A DNA stretch of 64,000 nucleotides from Chrysaora quinquecirrha (Eukaryota > Cnidaria > Scyphozoa > Semaeostomeae > Pelagiidae). How positions within the stretch are numbered: the stretch's first letter is position 1; each line of letters starts with the position of its first letter. The notes beneath the pieces are model-generated. The model was not told where the DNA came from, made no database searches, and saw nothing but the letters and a program-made list of their open reading frames with translations. Where the stretch lies: positions 753,250-817,249 of the forward strand of contig JACTAT010000014.1 in the NCBI GenBank assembly GCA_014526335.1, given 5' to 3'. The position numbers and the translations under genes were made by a program. Positions 1-10,900 of this stretch are shown piece after piece.

Positions 1-50
1 AACACAATTTCACCTTTCGCCTTCACCTTCACTCAGGTCTGTAACACAAA
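1..50 (+). repeat. 3' end of a tRNA-derived SINE-like repeat
   Basis: The first ~40 bases resemble the terminal part (ACCATTTCACCTTCACCT) of the repeat found complete near 8829, 9508 and 53555. Only the tail is in the window. Confidence 0.4.
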
Positions 51-960
51 CCGTCCCAGCTTTTTCTGTTCGCCCCAATTTGTCATCCTTGATCTAAACT
101 CAGCGGCCGATAGTAGCGTTCTTGTAGACTCGACTCTTTCTAATCAAAAGTGTAAGCGGTAGTCAATCCCGAATCCCCTCGAATTATCTTTCAGTTTCTC
201 CGCTACAATCGGTTCACAAGCTAATTTGCAATCGTTTTTACGGCAAGAAAGCTAGTCAATTTCATGTAAAATGGTTATCTTGGAAATAAAGGAATAATAT
301 TAAATTTTAATATAGCTGAAAACTTTTTCATCGACACACCACACCTGCCATACCGATAAAACATTTTGAGAATACACGGGGCTTAAAAGTTGGATACCGC
401 TATACGAAACAATCAATTCAATTCAATATTCAATTCAATATTTTTTTGCAAAATACAAGTTTACAAAATAAAATCTACTACAAAAATACTTGTATTTTAC
501 GCGACCCAAGAAAAGCAGAGCTTATCTAGCTTGGGCCGCTAAATTAAAGTTTTAATTATGCAATAACATTTAAAATACGTAAGTTGCAATAACAATAACA
601 AAGATAATAATACATGTACTAAAACAACATTTAAAAGATTTTTTCCAGTAAATAAAATAAACATTCATGGGAGGGTTTGCAACGTGATTCTTTGACTATC
701 TATAACATTTTGTTCCAAAAACAATATCAAACCTGCTGCCTTAGGGGAAATCTCAATGGTGAATTGCGTTTTATTGGTTCCATAGAAAAACAGCTTATTC
801 GTTTGGTTTTCTGGGTAGGCAATCAACTTGTTTATTGATTCTGTCGATTTAAACGTCTAGAAGCTGTATGTTCTCTGTTAGAAATTTAGAAAGCTAGGCT
901 CAAACTGTAGAGCCTTCTACAAGTATTTGGGCTTCTTCAACATCTCCGTGAGCTTCCAGG
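51..960. other. No gene seen; AT-rich region upstream of the GPCR cluster
   Basis: No convincing coding sequence or structural RNA was found. A short stretch near 718-735 (AACAATATCAAACCTG) recurs upstream of the third GPCR near 5936, so part of this interval is probably the diverged 5' flank shared by the tandem GPCR duplicates. Confidence 0.4.
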
Positions 961-2193
961 ATGGCCCGTTTAGACACTGTTGCTGCATCTTGTAAGATAT
1001 CTTTTGGCTCCTTGGGATTAATTTCCAATATTGTGCTGCTAGCTGTGCTTCTAAAGAAGAAAGCTGCGAAGACAGTATTCGAGCTGACGGTTTTAAGCCT
1101 AGCGATTGCAGATTTGTTTTTTGGTATTTGGGTCCTTAGTGATGGAGTATTTACAGTTGTGAGTGCAAAGAATATTCACAGCACTAAAGAACACGCTAGC
1201 GAATCTATAATCACTACTGTGGTGGATAATCACTACTGTGGTGGTATTATTTGCGTACTGTGGTGGTAGTTTTTGCATTCTGTGGTGGATAATCACTACT
1301 TGTGGTGGGTTATAATGCTTTATGTGTTGAATACGAAATCATAGCAAAACTCAAAAGATCAAGCAAGAAAAAACAACAAAATCCACCACAGTACGCCCAA
1401 TCTGCCACCACCGCAAGCATAGTAACCCACCACAAGTAGTGATTATCCACCACAGTACGCCAAAACTGCCACCACAGTACGCAAATAGTACCACCACAGT
1501 AGTGATTATCCACCACAGTAGCGATTATAGATTCGCTAGCGTGAAGAAGCAAGTATCATAATCGGCATGTTCAACAATATTTCAATAATCGGTCTTATTT
1601 CTTCGTTTTGGCATATCATCTTCATCGCCATACAACGTCTAATTGCAGTTGTATTTCCAATCAAGTGTCGACTTATTCTTACAAGAAAGAGATGCCTGTT
1701 TGGCATTGCAGCAGTGTGGGTAGCTTCGATTCTGATAACCGTTATCAATTTGACGCTTCAATTAGGAGCAAGGGTTATATTTATCACAGCAGTTTCATGT
1801 GGGTTTCTGCAGATTTTCATGTATATTTTCATTTGCTACCGAATGATGAAACGGAAAAGACTGACATCTCAAAATCAACAATTGCATTCTAATTTAAAGG
1901 TTATCATTCACTCATCGGCAGTAACTTTGGCTTATGTTATCTGCATTTTTCCAATGTCCCTGAATGTCAAGTTTCCAGTACAGTTAAATTCAAAGATTTT
2001 TCAACTGTTTAACAAGGTCTTGCTAGCCTTGAACCCACTTGCTGACTCCCTTCTATATTTCTTCGTTATGTTTTGCAAGCGTAATGTCGGGTGTCGTTCA
2101 CGGAAGAAGAGGACAGTCGATAAAGCTACAGCATCTTCACCTCCCACAGGCGGACAAGATAACACTGGCCATGCAGCCTCTGATAAACTATAG
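961..2193 (+). pseudogene. Class A (rhodopsin-like) GPCR 1, split by a foldback insertion
   Basis: Two reading-frame pieces make one receptor. Positions 961-1191 encode the N-terminus, TM1 and TM2, with the LAIADLF motif. Positions 1549-2193 encode TM3 to TM7 and the C-tail, with IAIQRLIAVVFP at the TM3 end and NPLADSLLYFF in TM7. The intervening 1192-1543 is a palindromic element flanked by the duplicated target AAGAA. Leaving out the element and one target copy joins the two pieces in frame, giving about 291 codons, matching the 284-residue paralogue at 6889. As it stands the first piece reads into the element and stops at 1269. The start at 961 aligns residue for residue with the starts of the two paralogues. 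DRY is replaced by QRL, as in the sister genes. The ligand is unknown. The allele looks recently inactivated, since no other lesion is visible. Confidence 0.85.
1192..1543. mobile_element. 352-bp foldback/MITE-like element inside GPCR 1
   Basis: The ends are perfect inverted copies of CACGCTAGCGAATCTATAAT, and the inverted similarity runs ~120 bp into each arm, separated by a ~100-bp centre. The arms are built from repeated ACTGTGGTGG / TGGATAATCACTAC words. A 5-bp direct duplication AAGAA lies at 1187-1191 and 1544-1548. No transposase is encoded, so it must be non-autonomous. Family unknown. Confidence 0.9.
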
Positions 2194-3376
2194 AGGGCGT
2201 TCGTTTATCTCTGCTGAATACTGAAAAAAGGAGACTTTCAAGGCTTCCGACTCCACGTCAAAAAACGCACCTTGAAAACTGGAAGACTTTAGAGAAGTTG
2301 ATTTGGAAACGATTTCTCTGCAATATCTGCCAAACCTTCCAACTCTAGAGTCAGGAGAGTTTGGACATTCAAAAGTCGCCGATTTTCCCGAGAGTTGTCA
2401 AAAGTAACGGGCTTTCGATCTCTTTGAGATGGAATTGGTAAACTGATAGTACAAGAACTAATGTGTTTTATATAATCTACATCTACTCTCTTATTACGCG
2501 GTAGAGAAACTTGAAAGGATGGTCGCAGAACATTCGGGCTACATCCATGTCTGCTGCATTATTGTGGCAGCATTTTGCGAGCATGTAGTTGAAAACAGCA
2601 TAGAACTATAAAAGTCTCAGCTAAACTAGGAGACAAGTCGCAGGAGTTTCCCAGTTTAGACACCTCGGAAACTTTGTAGAGAGAGACAAAATTTGTAGCG
2701 AGAGACACACAAACGTTTCTGGAGACAACAGAAACATTTGTCTCCACGACTCGGGGGGGGAGGGCAGAATGTTGCTCGCTAGTCACTCGCATGTTTATTT
2801 CCTCAGCTGTCTTCTGACAAGTTAGGCTATTCACAACCAAAAAGCAGTTCAAACTGTGTTAAGAAACATAGCTTTTAGTTAAATCTGAACCATCAATTCA
2901 AGAAAAAGCATTGAGCCATCTACCCTGCCTGAACATTCTGATTGAACATGGAAATAAGATTTCTATTTCAAGCGAAAATCCGTTTATAAAAAACAGATAA
3001 GATATATTATGTTTTTAATCAAACAAAACAGGTTCTTGTCATATACAGATATAGTCTTTGAAACAATATCAAAACTGCTTAGCTGTGCACAAATAAAACG
3101 TATATTTATGCTAAGATTTATATAGAGAAGCCTAGAACATTGCTTTATATTTAACATCTGCAATGATAAGGAGCAGAATGTGATTTAGGGGTGCTTTCCA
3201 TAACATATCTGGACGATTTGTTTTACAGTGATCTAGTTCGTGATTTCAGACTTATACTCAGTATTCGAGGATACTCAATTTTGCATTGCATCTTAATTGT
3301 GATGGAAATTACTGCTTGCCTCAGCATCTCTCAGAAAACTTATTAATTCTACGTATCTGATAATCAAAGAAACAAG
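2194..3376. other. Intergenic; shared upstream flank of the GPCR duplicates
   Basis: No gene was seen. From ~2850 to ~3240 the sequence matches 5690-6048 and 6660-6745, the flank upstream of GPCR 3, with shared words such as TTGAGCCATCTACCCTGCCT. This shows that the duplicated unit includes several hundred bases of 5' DNA. A different dispersed repeat occupies 2644-2760. Confidence 0.6.
2644..2760 (+). repeat. Dispersed repeat, inverted copy at 46.9-47.2 kb
   Basis: This stretch, with CACCTCGGAAACTTTGT and GACAAAATTTGTAGC, matches the reverse complement of 46920-47165. The second copy contains an extra 133-bp TG...CA element. Repeat class not recognised. Confidence 0.55.
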
Positions 3377-3984
3377 ATGGATCGTTTGGAAATCGCAAGA
3401 TTATCGTGCGAAATATCTTTCAGTTCTTTAGGATTATTTTCCAATATAATATTACTGATTGTGATATTACGAAAGAAAAACGCAAAGACGATCTTCGAAA
3501 TAACTATCACAAGCCTAGCATTCGCAGATCTGTTCTTTGCTCTAGCCCTTGCTATCGATGGAATATTCAAAATAATGGGAATATCGCAAATGCAAAATGA
3601 AAAAGTATATGTCATAATCAGAGCAATTCAATATATTTTTGCGATCGGTTTTACTGCTTCATATTGGCATGTCATTTTTATTGCCATACAGCGCTTGATT
3701 GCAGTTGTTTTTCCAATCAAGTGTCGATTTATTCTTACCAAAAAGAGATGCTTGATCGGCATTGCAGCTATGTGGTTAGCTTCGCTTCTGACGGCCCTAG
3801 TGTACTACATGCAACACCTAAGTGTCATATATACACTCATTATATCGATTTCCAGTGGCTTTCTTCAGATAATCATATATGTTTTCATTTGCTATCGAAT
3901 GGTGAAACGGAGAAGATTGGCATCTCAAAATCAACAATGGCATTCTAACGTAAAGGTCATCCTGCATTCATTTGCAGTTATTGT
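3377..3984 (+). pseudogene. Class A GPCR 2, truncated in TM6
   Basis: From the start at 3377 (MDRLEIAR...) the protein closely follows GPCR 3 through TM1-TM5: SLAFADLFF in TM2, IAIQRLIAVVFPIKC at the TM3 end, and the third loop with KRRRLASQNQ. The match ends within TM6 just after HSFAV. There the DNA runs into a repeat beginning TATGTAAGGTTGG, and the open frame continues with unrelated residues to 4141. No TM6/TM7 remainder was found downstream, so a 3' deletion accompanied or followed the insertion. A functional seven-helix receptor is not expected; a truncated five-helix product could still be transcribed. Confidence 0.85.
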
Positions 3985-4322
3985 ATGTAAGGTTGGTACC
4001 TGGCCTAAGGTACCGAAACGCATGCAGTTAGGCTCATATCGCATGAGCACAAATTCGTATTCGGCCTATATGAATAATTTCACCAGCCGCCCCATTCTCA
4101 AATGCCAGACGCGTTTCGCTCTTATTGGAGCTCATCAGTGACATGTGTGAGAATCGAACCGGGGTTTATTGCGTGAGAAGCACAAGTGCTAATCACACGA
4201 CCACCGGAGCTGGGCTGACTGGTGATTAACTGCGTGAGTTGTAGACTCGTATCACACGAGTACCGAAGTCTTGCATATTACTATGTAAGGTTGGTACCTG
4301 GCCTAAGTTACCGAAACGCATG
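3984..4322 (-). mobile_element. SINE-like insertion with tRNA-like head and 41-bp direct repeats
   Basis: Two ~41-bp direct copies of TATGTAAGGTTGGTACC... lie at 3984-4024 and 4282-4322. Between them, on the minus strand (~4145-4215), is a tRNA-like segment with a box A-like TGGTCGTGTGATTAGC and a box B GGTTCGATTC. The arrangement looks like a tRNA-derived SINE flanked by or dimerised with a repeat. It terminates the GPCR 2 reading frame. Exact element limits are uncertain. Confidence 0.6.
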
Positions 4323-4880
4323 AGCATTCGTATCGTATTTCGTAGTTGAAAGAGTTAAAACTTTGTTAGGTTGAATTCCTAGAGGCTGGTGTATAACTCT
4401 GTAGCTTGAGTGAAATTTCTAGTGTATACGGTTAAAGCTTTGTATTTTTGTGGCTAGTCTCTGAGTTCTGTGACAGAATGGAACATGCACATTACGGATA
4501 CTGTCGATAGGTTACATGTGCCTGGAAGTTTTCGATCGTTTCTCTTCGAGTCCGCATTGTGTCTGCCCTTGACTACACGTTTTTATAAGAAACCGGTATA
4601 AAAACCTAGTTTTAGACGTTCCAAAAATTTGGGAAACTGTCAAACAGCTCTCCAAGTCATGCAGTACGAAGCCCTCCTCCAATCTGACAATACCCAAATT
4701 AGAGAAATTATAGATATGCATGGAACAGATGAAGGCTAAATATATGGTTGCACGAAAATTATATGTGCGCGAAATCTAGTGCGATGCGCGATACGAGGCG
4801 TTGCGTTCAGTGTGACCGTTTATATTACCGTGTTTTCTAACCACAAAAATGAAGTCAAAACAGTCCACGTTATAACGGTA
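4323..4880. other. No gene seen
   Basis: Unique-looking AT-rich DNA between GPCR 2 and a MITE fragment. No GPCR 3' remnant was recognised. Confidence 0.35.
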
Positions 4881-4990
4881 AGGTCCTGGCCAAACGATCA
4901 AACATTGTTTGTTAAACATTTGAAATTTGCTCATCAAGTAATGTCTCAACGTTTGGTCATTCATAAATCATTGCTTGACAAGCGTAAATA
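4881..4990 (+). mobile_element. Partial copy of the GGCCCTGGCCAAACGATC palindromic MITE family
   Basis: AAGGTCCTGGCCAAACGATC followed by CAAACATTGTTTGTTAAAC is the left end of a family that is nearly complete at 23562-23853 and 35741-36007. The right half is missing or degraded. Confidence 0.6.
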
Positions 4991-5009
4991 AGCAGAATTC
5001 CTTGCCCGA

Positions 5010-5660
5010 TGATTTTGAATCCGAATTCAGGTCTACACCAGATAATTTGCATAATGTTTTGTTAGCAATTATAAAGCAGAATGCAACTCTTCATGTTCTA
5101 AAGCAAAAGGAAAGCACTTCATTTCTTAGCTACGAATAGAAACCCTAATTCTATTCTCTTAACGAGTAGCAAATTACACTCCTTCATTTCTCTTCGAACA
5201 AGTTATACTTTTCACAACTAAAAACAAGTTCAAGCCCTGAGGATCCGAACTAAGGTCTACACCATATCATTTGCAAAATTTTTGAGGTAGTCTGTTCATA
5301 TTTTAAAGCAAAAGACAATTCCAAACTTGCTTAAGCAAAAGGAAAACACCCCGAAAGCACTACCAATAGAAAACCCTAATGTTATACTCTCTTAACTAGT
5401 AGACTAGTAGCAAGCTATAGTTCTTCATTCCTCCTCGAACAAATTATACTTTTCACATTAAACAACCAGTTCAAGCCCTGAGAATCACAATTAAGGTAAA
5501 CCCCAGATCATTTGCATAATGTTTGAGGTAGTCTGTTCATATTAAAAACAAAAAGATACTTTTAACATCTTTCTGTCTGAAAAGTCTCTGCTTTAAAGAA
5601 TAGAGACCCGTTCAACACATAACAAACTATTTTTTCAGGTGTCTTCAGAAAAATTTTGCT
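5010..5660 (+). repeat. About three tandem ~230-bp units upstream of GPCR 3
   Basis: Related blocks beginning AGGTCTACACCAGATAATTTGC, AGGTCTACACCATATCATTTGC and AGGTAAACCCCAGATCATTTGC start near 5030, 5255 and 5494. Each is followed by AGCAAAAG, a TTCCT(C)GAACAA segment and CAAGCCCTGAG. They are diverged tandem duplicates with no evident coding capacity. Confidence 0.6.
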
Positions 5661-5689
5661 ATTCACAAATAAAGGCCAACTCAAGCTTT

Positions 5690-6048
5690 GTCATAAAACA
5701 TCTCTCTTAGTTAAAACTGAACAATAATTCAAGAAAAACCATTGAGCCATCTACCCTGCCTGAAACATTCTGATTAAACATGGAAAAGAGTTCTATTTCA
5801 AGCGAAAATTCGTTTATAAAAACATATAAGATACATTCTTTCTTAATCAAACAAAACAGGTTTTTGTCATAAACAGATACAGAATTGTGTGAGTGACTGT
5901 ATCATATTGCTGTATTGATAACATCTGTCCTTGAAACAATATCAAACCTGTTAGCTGTGAACAAAAACGGATAGTTCCACTAAGATTTATACCGGCAAGC
6001 CTAAACATTGCTCCACATTATACATCATCTAGGATAAGGAACAGAAGT
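5690..6048 (+). repeat. Duplicated 5' flank of GPCR 3 (matches 2850-3180)
   Basis: This segment aligns with the region upstream of GPCR 2. The alignment resumes after the hAT-like element, at ~6660-6745 versus ~3178-3240. It marks the extent of the tandem duplication that produced the receptors and shows that the element at 6049 entered after the duplication. Confidence 0.6.
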
Positions 6049-6526
6049 CAGGGCCTTTTTTAACATAGTAACTAGGGGGGCAAATGCCCCCCTAGTCCCT
6101 ATCATTGCCCACCTAGTTTCATAAAGTTGCCCCCCTAGTGCAATGTCCTCTCAAAAGAAAACTGCCAAGAAAAGCAAATCTCAAGGTTGTATTTTGAAAA
6201 ATTTTCTGGGGGTGCATGCCCCCAGACCCCCCTAATTAGGAAAATCTATGTTGCCCAGTACGCCGTCGCGCATTTACAGCCAGATGTAGCATCAGTGTGA
6301 CTCGTACGGTATACATTCTCAACTGAAGTACAGATGCCCCTTATTATTTCTCCAGCTCTGCGCGACTGGTTGTGCATGAATTCCTGGCAAAAAAACTAAG
6401 AGAAGAATGAACATGCCATGACTGGGCTCGCACTGTGAAAGAAAACGCTGAATATAAAACAATAGAACAATAACTCCCCTTAAATTTTTTGCCCCCCCTA
6501 GTTTTATCCCCTTAAAAAAGGCCCTG
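6049..6526. mobile_element. 478-bp non-autonomous hAT-like element with 8-bp TSD
   Basis: The ends are inverted CAGGGCCTTTTTTAA (left) and TTAAAAAAGGCCCTG (right). Perfect 8-bp target duplications ACAGAAGT lie at 6041-6048 and 6527-6534. An 8-bp TSD and CAGGG termini are typical of hAT elements. C- and G-rich stretches (CTAGGGGGGC / GCCCCCCCTAG) are internal parts of the inverted ends. No transposase is present. Confidence 0.9.
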
Positions 6527-6888
6527 ACAGAAGTGCGTAGAAGTACAATATTCAGACTTTTAGAAGACTTGTAGTTGTGATTGCTACAGCATGAGATATA
6601 GAATTGGTACTAAATCAGTAAGAACATCATTCCTCCACGATATCTAAGGACTTACACTTTCAGTGCTAAAAGAGGGACAGTTGTGGATTAGGAGCGCTTT
6701 CTCTAAAATTTCAGGACGATTGTTTCACAGTGTGCTTAGCTACATCACAGTACCCAGTGGATAAGACTAATGTTCAGTATGCAAGGATCCCAAATTAGAC
6801 ATTGCATCTCAATTGTGATGGAAAATACTGCTTGCTTCAATATCTCTCAGCAAATTTATTAATCGTTAATCTGATAAAAGAAAACCAG

Positions 6889-7743
6889 ATGGATCGTTTG
6901 GAAATCGCAAGAAACTCATGTAAAATATCTTTCGGTTCTTTAGGATTATTTGCCAATATAATATTACTGATTTTGATATTACGCAAGAAAAATGTAAAGA
7001 CAATCTTCGAAATAACTATCACAAGCCTAGCGTCTGCAGATCTGTTCTCTGCTCTAGCCCTTGCTATCGATGGAATATTCAACATAATGGAAATATCGCA
7101 AATGCAAAATGAAAAAGTATATGTCATAATCAGAGCAATTCAATATATTTTGGTGATCGGTTTTACTGCTTCATATTGGCATATCATTTTTATTGCAATA
7201 CAACGTTTGATTGCAGTTGTTTTTCCAATCAAGTGTCGATTTATTCTTACCAAAAAGAGATGCTTGATCGGCATTGCAGCTATGTGGTTAGCTTCGATTC
7301 TGACAGCCCTAATGTATTACATGCAACTCCTAAGAGTCGAATATGCACTCACTATATCGATTTCCAGTGGCTTTCTGCAGATATTTATATATGTTTTCAT
7401 TTGCTACCGAATGATGAAACGGAGAAGATTGGCATCACAAAATCAACATTCTAACGTTAAGGTCATCCTACATTCATTTGCAGTTACATTGGTTTATGTC
7501 ATCTGCCTCTTGCCAACGCCAATGAGTATTGTTTTTCCAAAATTACTACATAATAAGATGTTCCTGCTTTTCTCATACATCTTTCTATCACTGAATCCAC
7601 TGACTGACTCTCTCCTTTACTTCTTCATCATATTTTGCAAGCGTTATAAATGCTGTCGTTCACGACAAGAAAGAGCTATACGACAGACACCTCATACAGA
7701 AGGACAAGACAACGTTGGACATGCGACGTCCGATGAGTTATAG
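6889..7743 (+). CDS. Class A (rhodopsin-like) orphan GPCR 3, intact single exon
   Basis: This 284-residue single-exon receptor has seven hydrophobic segments. TM1 is at ~13-33 with a conserved Asn. TM2 has SLASADLF, equivalent to the family LxxAD. The TM3 end reads IAIQRLIAVVFP, so the usual DRY is QRL. TM5 is followed by a basic KRRRLASQ loop, TM6 has CLLPTP in place of CWLP, and TM7 has NPLTDSLLYFF in place of NPxxY. The C-tail has a Cys pair after KRYKC that could be palmitoylated, and ends GHATSDEL. The start at 6889 is chosen because GPCRs 1 and 2 start at the same place; the open frame extends 29 codons further upstream. The lack of an acidic residue before the TM3 Arg may mean altered activation. 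Subfamily and ligand cannot be assigned. Confidence 0.9.
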   Translation: MDRLEIARNSCKISFGSLGLFANIILLILILRKKNVKTIFEITITSLASADLFSALALAIDGIFNIMEISQMQNEKVYVIIRAIQYILVIGFTASYWHIIFIAIQRLIAVVFPIKCRFILTKKRCLIGIAAMWLASILTALMYYMQLLRVEYALTISISSGFLQIFIYVFICYRMMKRRRLASQNQHSNVKVILHSFAVTLVYVICLLPTPMSIVFPKLLHNKMFLLFSYIFLSLNPLTDSLLYFFIIFCKRYKCCRSRQERAIRQTPHTEGQDNVGHATSDEL

Positions 7744-7828
7744 GGTAAACTAAACTGAATAAGCGAAATCAGCCGCAAGTAATGTGTTCCTTGAGTATTA
7801 TATGATTCCAAAAGATTGAAACAGATTT

Positions 7829-7946
7829 CAAAACAGCTTGATGACAAGCATTGTTTTCCGACGTGGCCAAACGGTAAAACATTTCGCTTGAAAGAAGATT
7901 TCAAATGTTTGACAAACAATTTCTGGTCATTTGGTCGGGGCCTAAG
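7829..7946 (-). mobile_element. Partial GGCCCTGGCCAAAC-family MITE
   Basis: GACGTGGCCAAACGGT and TCAAATGTTTGACAAACAAT followed by TCGGGGCCTAAG match the right half of the family consensus. The terminus supplies the in-frame TAG reached when the last recognised LRR-gene exon is read without splicing. Confidence 0.6.
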
Positions 7947-10900
7947 AAAGTAAAATTTGCTCGCAATCAATGTAACTCACCTCTTGAAGTCCCAAATCTC
8001 GTGTCACAATCCCTCTTCTACGTAGACGGGTGGTAATCACTTCTCTTTTCGCACGCCATTCAGCCAGGCCGGAGATGATTGGTAGAAACGGTTGCGACGT
8101 AATTCGTTTCAGGCCAGTAAGACTGACTTCGACTAGCAATCCACATGATTTGAAGATGGCCGTAACTGTTTCATCAGTGAGCATGCAATTCCAACCAATA
8201 TCAATGAATGTTAGATTCTTCATGGTGTATGACAACGGAATTGTCATCTTGTCTGTTATGTCTAGCAAAAATCAGAAAAAGTATATCATAATAGAAATAT
8301 ACAAATCAACAAATTGCGATAAATAATAGAAATCTTTCCAATACACTCTTTTCTTATGAAAACAATTTTATAAGAACAAGTGCCTGGATTTTGCCTAGAC
8401 TATTTAGGAACAAAATAAGAACCAGCTGAGGCTCTTGCCTCTTCATAAGCCTTAGGAATATTGGCTGAATATGAAAGTAAGACAGTCAGGCTGAATGTTA
8501 AAGGCAAGCGAACAAAAAACATAGCAAGCATGCTGCATTTTCACACAAACTTAGTAGCACTCCAGATATTTACTGAAAAATATAAATGTCTAAGGAATAA
8601 GGAAACCAAGGAAATAAGAACAGATTAAGAATATTACAGGCTCAAAAACGGCAAAACAATGGTTCTTTTAAAGAAAGAGTGTATATCATGTGTCCTTAAC
8701 GTCTATGAATTGGTTTCTTGCTAATCTATTCTTGTGCCTCTTCAAAAACAAATTTCGCTGACGTTTAAGATAGATATAATGAAAAGAAGGTGACCTAAGA
8801 TAGGAGTCTAGATGTATACCGCAGTTGAAGGTGCTGTGGTGTCGTGGTGTAATCCAGCAGACTCGTGGTGTCAGAAGCTCAGTGTGGTCAGGGTTCAAGC
8901 CAAGCCACGGTAGCATCGCAGCCAGGGTCGAGGTCTCGATTAGTTAACCTACTATTGAGATCCTAGCGACTGGCGCTAAACCACCATTTCACCTTCACCT
9001 ACCGCAGGGTATTTCTTTTACGTTTGACCGATATCAAACCAATCGCCTAAAACAGTAGCACTTGCTTTTTTAGCTTTTTAGTTCAGAGAATATAGCCTTA
9101 TAGCAAAATTAGTTTTCTGGGAGTCAATATTTGCGTATCACAAATCTGACAAAGAATAAGAGCAACAAATATTTAGTTGCTCTTTACTTTTGATCTTCAA
9201 AAAGATTCTATCGATAATTTTCATTTCCACCCAGATCTGGGTTCTGGCTATATATTCTGAGATACGTACGGCCCAGACAAGATTCGAACCTGTAACCTTT
9301 GGCCTTGCATTCCAATACTTTATCATCGGAGCTACCAGGCCACAGACACAGGTTCTCAATAAGTGCATATCAACGTAGCTTAGGTGATAGACCCCAAGCG
9401 TTCAAGGCCAGAGGTTGCAATTTCGAGTCCTACCATAGGTGTATAATTTCTGGTATTTCTAATTCTGTCATCCCAGTATTTAAAACTACACGCCACTTAA
9501 TTAAAAGAGGTGTGACATTGTGGTGTAATCCAGCTGACTCGTCGTGGCAGGAGCTCTGTGTGGTCACGGTTTACGCCCAGCCACGGTAGCGTCACAGCCA
9601 GGGTCTAGTTAGCTTACTACTGAAATCCTAGCGACTGGCGCAAAACACCATTTCACCTTCACCTTCACTAATTGTGTAATCACGATATCGACATACCTTG
9701 AACACTGCATAGTCCAAGAGAATCAATGCCAGCACCGTTAGCACACAATGCGTCCATGGTCTTAACCGAAGCATCACATTGCCGTAAATCAAGGAACTCC
9801 AGATGGGGACATGATCTGATAAAATTCGATATTTCATGATCAGTAAGGTTCTCACACCATGAAAGATCAAGCTTTGTTATCTAGAAAACAAAGACCGCGA
9901 TATAACATCATTTGATTATGTTAAGACCTCTTACCACGTTTGCCGACATTATGCTTCTCCTAAAATTGGCAGGCATGCACAGAATTACTGTGGATCTTCC
10001 ATACTGTATAACGAATACCCGTAAGACCAATGTCATTGTCCTTTGTAGAGAGGTGCCCGCTGTATGGGGGTCGATTATGACCTTCATTATGACCTTCTGG
10101 CGAAAGTATTTGTTCCGAGTTGTCCGTTGTACAGAGGTGTCCTTTAATGGAGGTTCATCTGTGAGCAAGCAAGGAGCTGGGAAGGAAAGTAAGTTAAGCC
10201 TTCTTTCTATAAGGATCTGCGACCGTCTAAGTCTGCCTGTGTTGCTTGCCCGAATGAAAGGAAAATGCTCTCAAGACCATTGTGACTGTTGACGATTGTG
10301 AATTGCTGGGAGAGTTGCTGAACGGGAAATGCAGATCGCAGGCGATTGCTGATAATCGCACACGCTCCTTTTCTTGGAATGCTATCATGTGAATCTTTTT
10401 TTTTTTTAAGACGCTATATCATTAGATACATGGTCTAATGATATAATCTGACTATCCAGTTAATGGATAAGTGATCTTTTTCTGATTCTATCGCATAATT
10501 GTCGTAAGATCATCAATAAATGTTCATGGAAATTCCTCGTTTTTATCGTTGTTATAGTAAGATCATTACAAAACAAGCGTGTGCCTGTTGCCTTAATAAA
10601 AACTTCCAAAGTTTTAAATTTCCCATTGCTTTGCCCTAATTTACAGGGTTCTGCCCCCTTCGCACTGAACTGCTTCTTGCATCCCCGACTCTTCGACTTA
10701 TATAAAGCAGACAAAATGTGTGGGGCTAGAGCGTGTTGCTCTGAAAATTAGGTCTTAAATATTTGAAAAGTTAAAATATATCAAATATACTTACAATCGG
10801 TGAGCTAAATTTAATGATGTTTCGTAAAGTGACGTCTGTAACAGCGCACTCAGCGAGTGTCAGCTTTGACACTGAACCATTCTTTAAAATTTTATGTAAA

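Noticed and set aside
9270..9341. Functional tRNA-Cys gene
   Set aside because: The fold is good except for the D arm, which lacks the D-loop GG, has an A14 to C change and weak pairing. With several other tRNA-like repeats nearby, a SINE head or pseudogene is more likely.
9912..10292. 126-codon plus-strand open frame
   Set aside because: Intronic to the LRR gene and overlapping a degenerate AGAGGTGTCC-type repeat; no recognised motif.
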